NCBI GenBank assembly: GCA_035540755.1
Contig: DATLGD010000143.1
Coordinates: forward strand, 1-10,583
Length of the DNA: 10,583 bases
Direction: 5' to 3'
DNA from: DATLGD01 sp035540755
GTDB lineage: Bacteria > Actinomycetota > Actinomycetes > Mycobacteriales > SCTD01
In this document: one piece after another, positions 1 through 4,684 of the stretch
Layout of the letters: every line of letters starts with the position of its first letter
Position numbering within the stretch: position 1 is the stretch's first letter
Notes under the pieces: model-generated
Database searches by the model: none
What the model saw: the letters and a program-made list of their open reading frames with translations, nothing else
Told to the model about the DNA's origin: nothing
Position numbers and translations under genes: made by a program

Positions 1-584
1 GCGTAGTCCTCGTCGGGTCGAGGCCCTGCGTCGTCGCTGAAGAGCACCTCGCGCGGGTCATGCGTCGTGGAGGCGACCAGCAGCACCCGCCGGCGTCGTT
101 GAGGGGATCCGGTGAACCGGGAGTCGACCGTCCGGTAGGCCCACCGGTAGCCGAGCTGCTCCAGTTCCCGGACGAGGTAGCGCATGGCCTGCCCGCGGTC
201 CAGCGCAAGCATGTTCGGGACGTTCTCGATCAACAGCCACGGCAGCCGGTCACCCTTCGCGCCGGCGAGCCGCAGGGCCTCGAAGACGTGCGAGACCAAG
301 CTGGACGCCGCGCCGGAGATGCCGGCGGTCCGCCCCGCCTGGGACAGGTCGGTGCACGGGAAGCCGGCGGCAAGGACGTCCAGGTCGGCTGGCAGGTCTC
401 GCAGCTCGCGCACGTCGGGGTGGATCGGGATGCCGTCGAAGCGGGCAGCCAGGACCTTGCGCGCAGGCTGCCACCACTCGCACAGCAGCTCGGTCTCCAC
501 GGCCTCGCCGAGCGCACGCTGGAAGCCGAGCTCGATCCCGCCGATCCCGGCGAAGAGCCCTGCGATCTTCATGGTGCCCGGCAC
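1..584 (-). CDS. DNA (cytosine-5-)-methyltransferase, N-terminal ~194 residues, C-terminus beyond window
   Basis: The gene reads off the left edge with no stop. From the chosen start the protein shows the ordered C5-methyltransferase motifs: motif I FAGIGG at residues 11-16 (SAM binding), motif IV GFPCTDLSQAG with catalytic Cys77, motif VI ENV at 120-122, and motif VIII QRRRR at 162-166. The target-recognition domain and motifs IX-X would lie outside the window. I chose the GTG at 584 because a GGAGG (591-595) sits 6 nt upstream. The ATG at 572 would be 18 nt away from it. The enzyme transfers a methyl group from SAM to cytosine in a specific site, either as half of a restriction-modification pair or as an orphan. 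The partner, if any, would be to the left. Rarer codons (CTT, TTG, CGA, GAA, CAT, GCA) are more frequent here than in the serA region, which fits acquired DNA. The family is certain; the target site is unknown. Confidence 0.93.
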   Translation of the reverse strand, partial: MPGTMKIAGLFAGIGGIELGFQRALGEAVETELLCEWWQPARKVLAARFDGIPIHPDVRELRDLPADLDVLAAGFPCTDLSQAGRTAGISGAASSLVSHVFEALRLAGAKGDRLPWLLIENVPNMLALDRGQAMRYLVRELEQLGYRWAYRTVDSRFTGSPQRRRRVLLVASTTHDPREVLFSDDAGPRPDEDY

Positions 585-785
585 GGTGGCCCTCCGACGT
601 GGTGTTCCTGCGGTCGGACTGAAACTAGCTGCGGGGGAGGACAAACTCGAGTACCTGCAGCCGGGTGTTGGTTTCGTCCCCAGGGCAGGTAGAGGCCCTT
701 GACACCCCACCCCTGGTGCGGTCGGGGTGCGTTCCCAGTCGTCCCACAGCAGCGGGCTGCGCGAGGTCCGAAGGTCGGGAGCTGC

Positions 786-1682
786 CTATCGGAGCAGGTC
801 CAGCGTGCGGACGCTCAACCCGACGTGGAGTCGCTGGCCCCAGCTGAGGGTGAGGTGATCGTCCTCCAGGCCGTCGCCGAACACGACGAGCTCGTCGCTG
901 CGGGCGTCCAGCCAGAGCGCCTCGTCGGACAGCAGCCCTTCGGTCAGGGACGTGCCGGTGGCCGGCGACGGCCACGCCTCACGGACGAACCAGGCCAGTG
1001 CCCGCTGGGTCGGTCCGGGCAGCGGGAGGTCGCTGCGGCGCTGCTGGGACACCGACCGGCACCAACCGGTGGCCCCGGTCCCGGTTCCGACGAGGAGTCC
1101 GCTCGAGGCGTGCTGCTCGGTACGGCCATCGGCCAGGGTGAGGGCGTAGCGGGCGGTCTGGTGACTGCGGTGGCCGACGTAGACCTCGTTCAGGGCGTGC
1201 AGCTCCTGCCCGTCGTCGGAGCGCGCGACGACCATGGTCCGCCGCTCGAGATGGTCGGTCACGTCGCCGGACACAGCGCGCGCGAGCAGTGGGCCTGCGG
1301 AGGCAGGCGCGTGCGGCACGAGCACGCCGGGGTTGCGACCCGGGTCGGGACCGATGCCGATGACGACCTGGCCGTCGAGGTACTTGGCGACGTTCGCGAC
1401 CAGGCCGTCCTGGCCGACGACCACCACCACGTCCTCCGGCGCGAACAGGAACCTGGACAGGTCGCCCCGCTCGACCGTGCCGCGTCGCCAGTCCAGAGGC
1501 ACGACCGACATCACGTGCGCCAGGGCGGCCTGCTGCTGCTCGTGGGCGGCCTGCAGCTCTGCGATGTCCCGGCCGCGGCTGGCGAGGAAGAAGGCGGCCT
1601 GACCGGGAGTGCCGTGCCGGGCCAGCAGCTCCTCGAGCTCCGTCCTGCGGTGCACGAGGACCACCCGCGGGGCCAGCGTCAT
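786..1682 (-). CDS. NAD kinase-family protein (divergent ATP-NAD kinase)
   Basis: The protein has 298 residues. The NAD-kinase landmarks are present in order but altered. GQDG at 90-93 stands where the family has GGDGT, keeping the Asp (D92) and changing the second Gly to Gln. Next come a G-x-N-x-G-x-L-like turn at 115-121 (G115, N117, G119, L121), ALNEV at 163-167 with the nucleotide-binding Asn165-Glu166, and GTGTGATGW at 199-207 where typical enzymes have STPTGSTAY. Members of this family phosphorylate NAD+ (or NADH) to NADP(H) in the cytosol. With these substitutions the activity or substrate could differ, for example another diphosphate nucleotide or a binding-only role. Its ATG overlaps the stop of the upstream SPFH gene (ATGA), so the two are translationally coupled. 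The ORF is open further upstream, but that part is a shadow of the SPFH gene. This is unlikely to be the housekeeping NadK. Confidence 0.8.
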   Translation of the reverse strand: MTLAPRVVLVHRRTELEELLARHGTPGQAAFFLASRGRDIAELQAAHEQQQAALAHVMSVVPLDWRRGTVERGDLSRFLFAPEDVVVVVGQDGLVANVAKYLDGQVVIGIGPDPGRNPGVLVPHAPASAGPLLARAVSGDVTDHLERRTMVVARSDDGQELHALNEVYVGHRSHQTARYALTLADGRTEQHASSGLLVGTGTGATGWCRSVSQQRRSDLPLPGPTQRALAWFVREAWPSPATGTSLTEGLLSDEALWLDARSDELVVFGDGLEDDHLTLSWGQRLHVGLSVRTLDLLR

Positions 1683-2698
1683 CGCGCCGCGTCCCCCGTC
1701 ACGGGCTGACCGGCGAAGCGCGCCAGCACCGGTGCCAGCAGGTCGGGCGTCAGCACAAGGTTCCCGATGGCGGGCAGTTGGCCGGCCGCCTCCCGTGCAG
1801 CCAGTGCCAGCAGCAGCTCGGGGCGGGCGTTGTCGTAGGCCGCCATCCGGGCGGTCTCTGCGGCTCCCTCGGCCTGCCCGGTGACGCGTGTGGTCGTCGC
1901 GCGGGTCTCGGCGAGCAGCTGCTCCCGTTCGGCCTGCGCCGCGGTCTCGATCGCCCCGGCTGCTGCGGCCTCCTCGGCCTTGCGCCGGTTGTTGGCGCCG
2001 CGTTGGCTGACCAGCTGCTCCTCGCGGCGGGCGAGCTCGATCTGGCTCTGCAGCTCGTTCTCGCTGATGGTGCGCTCGCGCTCCACGGCCAGCGCCCGGC
2101 GCTCGTAGGTGGCCCGGTCGGCCTCTTGCTGCAGCTGCTCGCGGGTCGGGGTGCGCAGGGCCTTCTCCACCTCCGGCTCCGGTCGGACCGCGACCACCCG
2201 AGCGTCGATCACGGCGACGCCCGTCTCGGCGAGCCGGGCGTCGGTGGCGAGCCCGGTCGCGATCTGCTGGCGCGCCGCGGCGACACCAGTGACGAGCGCG
2301 TCCTGCAGCGGCATGCGCGCCAGCAGGTCGAGCACGTGCTGCTGAGCGGTCTCGGTCAGCAGGCCCGCGAGCTGCTCGAGCGGCGCACCGCGCCAGCGGC
2401 CGGTCACGGGGTCCAGCGAGAAGTCGATGCGCCCCGCCGCGACGGCCGGGTCGGTGACGCGGTAGGTGACCGTGGCCTGAACCGTGACGTCCTGGAAGTC
2501 CGCCGTCCGAGCGTGGAACAACAGCGGGAGCTCGCGGTCGTCCACGGGAACCTCGGACAGCACCGCGGTGAGCGGCCGGAACCAGAACGACAGGCCCGTG
2601 CCGGCGTGCACGACGCGGCCGCGCCGCTGGTGCTGGACGTGCGCGGTCGGGGTGCCCCGCAGGTGGCGGACGAATGGGTAGCGGGTGATGTCTGCCAT
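1679..2698 (-). CDS. SPFH/band-7 domain protein with long coiled coil, no membrane anchor
   Basis: The protein has 339 residues. An SPFH-like beta-rich domain spans roughly residues 15-170 (pattern around VTVQATVTYRVTDP at 71-84). It is followed by a charged, Ala/Glu/Arg-rich predicted coiled coil at about 175-285 and a hydrophobic tail segment around 293-330. There is no N-terminal hydrophobic stretch, so unlike flotillins or HflK/C it is probably cytosolic or peripherally attached. SPFH proteins oligomerise into rings or cages on membranes. The start ATG has GAGGAG at 2705-2710 with 6-nt spacing and a promoter upstream (2728-2756). It is the first gene of an operon with the NAD-kinase homologue, which it overlaps by 4 bp, and it is divergent from an NrtR-like regulator. 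I infer that it scaffolds or localises the kinase. Family assignment is good; cellular role unknown. Confidence 0.82.
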   Translation of the reverse strand: MADITRYPFVRHLRGTPTAHVQHQRRGRVVHAGTGLSFWFRPLTAVLSEVPVDDRELPLLFHARTADFQDVTVQATVTYRVTDPAVAAGRIDFSLDPVTGRWRGAPLEQLAGLLTETAQQHVLDLLARMPLQDALVTGVAAARQQIATGLATDARLAETGVAVIDARVVAVRPEPEVEKALRTPTREQLQQEADRATYERRALAVERERTISENELQSQIELARREEQLVSQRGANNRRKAEEAAAAGAIETAAQAEREQLLAETRATTTRVTGQAEGAAETARMAAYDNARPELLLALAAREAAGQLPAIGNLVLTPDLLAPVLARFAGQPVTGDAAR

Positions 2699-2710
2699 GA
2701 CTCTCTCCTC

Positions 2711-2731
2711 TTGTCGTCGTGATGACGATAA
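2711..2731. promoter_or_regulatory. Candidate operator: 21-bp imperfect palindrome
   Basis: Arms TTGTCGTC and GACGATAA flank a 5-bp centre; 8 of 10 symmetric positions pair. It covers the predicted start point of the SPFH operon and overlaps its -10 box, the usual place for a repressor site. A third copy of the half-site TTNTCGTC lies at 2747-2754 and overlaps the -35 box. The obvious candidate regulator is the divergent NrtR-like protein. NrtR proteins are known to bind palindromes of about this size next to NAD-metabolism genes. The assignment of regulator to site is inference. Confidence 0.6.
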
Positions 2732-2756
2732 TGCGTGCTGAGCCGCTTCTCGTCAA
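2728..2756 (-). promoter_or_regulatory. Promoter of the SPFH-NAD kinase operon
   Basis: Read on the minus strand, -35 is TTGACG (2751-2756; 5 of 6 consensus bases), the spacer is 17 bp, and -10 is CATTAT (2728-2733; 4 of 6). The start point would be near 2721, giving a leader of about 23 nt that contains the GAGGAG ribosome-binding site. Confidence 0.6.
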
Positions 2757-2772
2757 GTAGCCGATAAGTGGA

Positions 2773-2778
2773 TAGGCT
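2773..2778 (+). promoter_or_regulatory. -10 box of a leaderless promoter for the Nudix regulator
   Basis: TAGGCT fits the TANNNT pattern, and the GTG start codon begins 7 nt after its last base, so transcription would start at or next to the GTG. There is no Shine-Dalgarno upstream of the GTG and no clear -35. This site lies in the same 86-bp intergenic region as the SPFH promoter and its half-sites, so autoregulation is possible. Confidence 0.4.
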
Positions 2779-2784
2779 CGGCAC

Positions 2785-3483
2785 GTGGCCAAGCGGAGGA
2801 GTGACAGGCGGCCCGACGTCGCGGTCACGGTGGACCTGGTCGTGCTGACGGTGCGGGCCGGCGCCCTGGCGGTGTTGCTCGTGGAGCGGGGCGAGCAGCC
2901 ATTCCTGGGTCAACCGGCGCTGCCCGGCGGGTTCCTCGGCCCGGACGAGGACCTCCCGGCTGCGGCCGAGCGCGAGCTGGCGGAGGAGACCGGTCTGCCG
3001 GCTGGCTCGGTGCACCTCGAGCAGCTCGCCACCTACGGTGCACCGGACCGAGACCCGCGCCAGCGCGTGGTGACCGTGTGCTACCTGGCTCTGGCGCCCG
3101 ACCTGCCGTCGCCCGTGGCCGGCACGGACGCCGCGGAGGCGTACTGGACGCCGGTCGACGAGGCGCTCGCCGCCCCGCTGGCGTTCGACCACGCCGTGCT
3201 GCTCGTCGACGGGCTCGAACGCGCCCGCGCGAAGCTCGAGTACACGCCGCTGGCGGCGGCGTTCTGTCCGGCCGAGTTCACCGTCGCCGAGCTGCGTCGG
3301 GTCTACGAGGCGGTGTGGGGCCTGCCGCTGGACCCGCGCAACTTCCACCGCAAGGTCACCGGCGCCGCCAGCTTCCTCGAGCCGACCGGCCACACCACCA
3401 CACGCGACGGCGGCCGGCCTGCTCAGCTGTTCCGGCGCGGCAGCGCCCAGCTCCTGCACCCGCCGATGCTGCGTGGCCAGTAG
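2785..3483 (+). CDS. NrtR-like regulator: Nudix domain plus C-terminal winged helix
   Basis: The protein has 232 residues. An intact Nudix signature G-x5-E-x7-REL-x-EE-x-GL runs from Gly49 to Leu71 (Glu55, Arg63-Glu64, Glu67-Glu68), so hydrolase chemistry is not excluded. Residues from about 155 to 215 (YTPLAAAFCPAEFTVAELRR onward, then NFHRK and GRPAQLFRR) match the winged-helix DNA-binding part of NrtR-type regulators. In characterised NrtR proteins the Nudix domain senses ADP-ribose or a related NAD-derived ligand and releases DNA. The gene is divergent from the SPFH-NAD kinase operon and shares an intergenic region containing a palindrome. This context supports local control of an NAD(P)-related operon. 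The GTG at 2785 gives the family's usual N-terminus, and no SD is present. A plain ADP-ribose or sugar-nucleotide hydrolase is the alternative, but the C-terminal domain argues against it. Confidence 0.85.
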   Translation: MAKRRSDRRPDVAVTVDLVVLTVRAGALAVLLVERGEQPFLGQPALPGGFLGPDEDLPAAAERELAEETGLPAGSVHLEQLATYGAPDRDPRQRVVTVCYLALAPDLPSPVAGTDAAEAYWTPVDEALAAPLAFDHAVLLVDGLERARAKLEYTPLAAAFCPAEFTVAELRRVYEAVWGLPLDPRNFHRKVTGAASFLEPTGHTTTRDGGRPAQLFRRGSAQLLHPPMLRGQ

Positions 3484-3495
3484 CGCCGCCGACTG

Positions 3496-3516
3496 GTCCT
3501 GCGACCTGGTCAGGAC
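3496..3516 (+). repeat. Hairpin just downstream of the Nudix gene
   Basis: GTCCTG (3496-3501) pairs with CAGGAC (3511-3516) around a 9-nt loop. A second, overlapping palindrome GACC-T-GGTC lies inside it. It begins 12 nt after the stop codon. It lacks a T tract, so it is a weak terminator candidate at best. It could equally be a protein-binding site linked to the attachment region that follows. Confidence 0.3.
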
Positions 3517-3522
3517 GACCGA

Positions 3523-3541
3523 TACAGCCAACGTACAGCCA
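3523..3541 (+). repeat. Tandem direct repeat TACAGCCA x2
   Basis: TACAGCCA occurs at 3523-3530 and again at 3534-3541, an 11-bp period, i.e. one helical turn. It lies about 90 bp from the truncated tRNA. Short direct repeats at such a distance from the core are typical of integrase arm-binding sites, but no integrase gene is visible, so this role is inference. Confidence 0.35.
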
Positions 3542-3598
3542 CGGGATCGGACGGCGGCGGACTCTGCCGAACCTGAGCAACGCGCTGACCTGCGGAAA

Positions 3599-3614
3599 CG
3601 TCCGTTGGCGGACG
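3599..3614. repeat. Inverted repeat CGTCCG-TTGG-CGGACG
   Basis: A perfect 6-bp stem with a 4-nt loop, 14 nt before the truncated tRNA sequence. There is no T-run after it, so I do not call a terminator. It may belong to the attachment region. Confidence 0.35.
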
Positions 3615-3628
3615 GCGTCGGACCCCCC

Positions 3629-3678
3629 GCACTTGACTACGGATCAAGAGGTTGCAGGTTCGAATCCTGCCGAGCGCA
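3629..3678 (+). other. 3' half of a tRNA-Arg(ACG) gene; probable att-site duplication or scar
   Basis: The following parts are all intact and in order. The anticodon stem is CTTGA/TCAAG (3632-3636 with 3644-3648) around the loop CTACGGA, anticodon ACG at 3639-3641. The variable loop is AGGTT. The T stem is GCAGG/CCTGC (3654-3658 with 3666-3670) around TTCGAAT. The 3' acceptor strand is CGAGCGC (3671-3677), followed by the discriminator A3678 and then CCC. The 5' acceptor strand (GCGCTCG expected) and the D arm are missing: upstream sequence is unrelated from about 3628 leftwards. Tyrosine integrases commonly recombine within the 3' half of tRNA genes and leave such a copy at the far end of the element. 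The orientation implies that the intact tRNA and the inserted DNA lie to the left. Confidence 0.75.
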
Positions 3679-4026
3679 CCCCTCCGCGGTGTGCTGTTTC
3701 CTGCGTCCTGATGCTGGCTCGTTGGCGGCCCGCCGATCTCGAGGTCGTCCGTGAGACAGGTCCGCACCGTCGCCGCGACGGTGACCTCGTCCGACAGGTC
3801 AACGGACCCGTAGATCAAGGTCATGGTTTCAGGCCGCGGTCGACCCGGTCCTCGAACAGAGCGACGCCGTAGCGGCAGGGTCCACCTGTGCGCTGAGGTA
3901 TCGCCCCCACGGGCCCGTCGACGATCGCGCGGTCGGACGCCAGTTGGGCTCTAGCTCGGCCTCGGCGCACACGTCCTTCACCACGGCCGGGACACGCGGT
4001 GGAGCTGGACGGTGAGCGCTGAGTGC
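3679..4026. other. Stretch without a confident gene
   Basis: No gene here can be assigned to a family. Two minus-strand reading frames meet in an ATGA overlap at 3821-3824. One ends at 3821 (C-terminus ...YGVALFEDRVDRGLKP, longest start at 4033). The next starts at 3824 (MTLIYGSVDLSDEVTVAATV...) and runs through the complement of the tRNA fragment to 3510. Its first ~33 codons end mostly in G or C and then this bias fades, as in a gene cut by the attachment site. These may be remnants of small genes, or chance. I see no RNA gene or terminator here. Confidence 0.35.
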
Positions 4027-4034
4027 GCCACAAT
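4006..4034 (+). promoter_or_regulatory. Leaderless promoter of the toxin-antitoxin operon
   Basis: The -35 is TGGACG (4006-4011) and the -10 is CACAAT (4029-4034), separated by 17 bp. The ATG of the antitoxin starts 8 nt after the -10, so the transcript would begin at or next to the start codon. No Shine-Dalgarno precedes the ATG. Confidence 0.5.
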
Positions 4035-4040
4035 CGTGGC
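4027..4040. promoter_or_regulatory. Candidate antitoxin operator palindrome
   Basis: GCCAC-AATC-GTGGC is a perfect inverted repeat with 5-bp arms. It covers the -10 box and start-point region, immediately before the antitoxin ATG. Phd/YefM antitoxins bind palindromes in their own promoters, so this is the natural autoregulatory site. Confidence 0.5.
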
Positions 4041-4041
4041 C

Positions 4042-4308
4042 ATGAGCGTCGAGCCGTTGCGTGCGGTCAGGGACCACCTCTCAGAGGTCGTGGACCGGGT
4101 GCAGATGCAGCACGAGCGCGTCACCATCACCCGCAACGGCCGGGCGGCGGCTGTGCTGATCAGCCCCGAGGACTTGGCCGAGTTGGAGGAGACGTTGTCG
4201 GTGCTGTCCGATGCCCGCGCGCTCGCCGACATCCGGGAGGCCGACGCGGCCTACGTCCGTGGTGACGTCGTGCGGGGTGTGGAGGCGGTCCGCCGGCTCC
4301 GGCGGTGA
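4042..4308 (+). CDS. Phd/YefM-family antitoxin
   Basis: The protein has 88 residues. The N-terminal part (MSVEPLRAVRDHLSEVVDRV, then ERVTITRNGRAAAVLISPEDLAELEE) is the typical Phd/YefM dimer and DNA-binding fold: a short beta strand, a helix, a TITRNGRAAAVLI strand pair, and an ISPEDL turn. The C-terminal helix (residues about 52-88) would wrap the toxin. I place the start at ATG 4042 rather than the in-frame GTG 4012, because the promoter and palindrome lie directly upstream and the family normally starts near here. The stop overlaps the GTG of the RelE-like toxin (GTGA), the standard order of antitoxin then toxin. Known role: it neutralises the partner toxin and represses the operon. Confidence 0.88.
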   Translation: MSVEPLRAVRDHLSEVVDRVQMQHERVTITRNGRAAAVLISPEDLAELEETLSVLSDARALADIREADAAYVRGDVVRGVEAVRRLRR

Positions 4309-4583
4309 CCGATGCGGCGTACGAACTTGTCCTGACCGCGCCCGCCCGACGGGCGTTGGCCGAGGAGCTGCCCGAGGCGGTGGCCGCCGCAGCCATCGAG
4401 TTCCTCACGACCGCAGTGGTCCGTGAGCCCCGTCGCGTCGGCAAGCCGCTGCGACGCGAGCTCGAGGGCATCTGGTCGGCGCGGCGCGGTACGTACCGAA
4501 TCCTGTACCGGGTCAGGCAGGACCTCCACGAGGTGGTCGTCCTGCGCATCGAGCACCGCGCGGACGTCTACAGAGCGCCGTGA
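4305..4583 (+). CDS. RelE/ParE-superfamily toxin
   Basis: The protein has 92 residues, typical for the family. The C-terminal half carries the RelE pattern: PLRRELEGIWSARRGTYRIL, YRV, then VVVLRIEHRADVYR. The basic residues around 51-65 and the terminal HRADVYR segment correspond to the RNA-contacting and catalytic surface of RelE/YoeB-like mRNA interferases. The GTG start overlaps the antitoxin stop by GTGA, giving translational coupling. In the family, ribosome-dependent mRNA cleavage is usual. A ParE-like gyrase poison is the alternative, although the WSARRGTYRILYRV core favours RelE. The reading frame is intact, so the pair is probably functional. Its position next to a tRNA scar and a gene-poor stretch fits accessory DNA. 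Confidence 0.85.
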   Translation: MTDAAYELVLTAPARRALAEELPEAVAAAAIEFLTTAVVREPRRVGKPLRRELEGIWSARRGTYRILYRVRQDLHEVVVLRIEHRADVYRAP

Positions 4584-4592
4584 CCTCGGCGA

Positions 4593-4605
4593 CGGCCTCA
4601 GGCCG
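4593..4605. terminator. Short GC hairpin between convergent genes
   Basis: CGGCC-TCA-GGCCG is a perfect 5-bp stem, 9 nt after the toxin stop and 80 nt before the P450 stop on the other strand. It has no T tract. It is the only compact hairpin I see in this convergent gap, so it is a weak bidirectional terminator candidate. Confidence 0.3.
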
Positions 4606-4684
4606 AAGGTGGTGCGGTCGTCGGGCTCGCTGATGGCTGCTGTCCCTGCTGATGCGCAGCACCGGCTGGAGAGACCGCCGGCTC

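Noticed and set aside
625..700. C-terminal tail of a lost gene (...DETNTRLQVLEFVLPRS, minus strand) between NAD kinase and methyltransferase
   Set aside because: The protein-like tail is too short to assign, and upstream its frame becomes a shadow of the kinase gene. It may just be intergenic DNA.
1683..2828. N-terminal half of a 680-residue minus-strand ORF fused to the NAD-kinase homologue
   Set aside because: It is an Arg/Pro/Ala-rich out-of-frame reading of the SPFH gene. The kinase starts at ATG 1682 with an ATGA overlap.
3560..3680. A complete tRNA-Arg gene
   Set aside because: No GCGCTCG-like 5' acceptor strand or D arm can be formed upstream of 3629. A partial GCGCTG at 3582-3587 is followed by unrelated sequence.
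4012..4041. Antitoxin start at GTG 4012
   Set aside because: It would start inside the promoter spacer and place the -10 and palindrome within the gene. ATG 4042 matches the usual family N-terminus.
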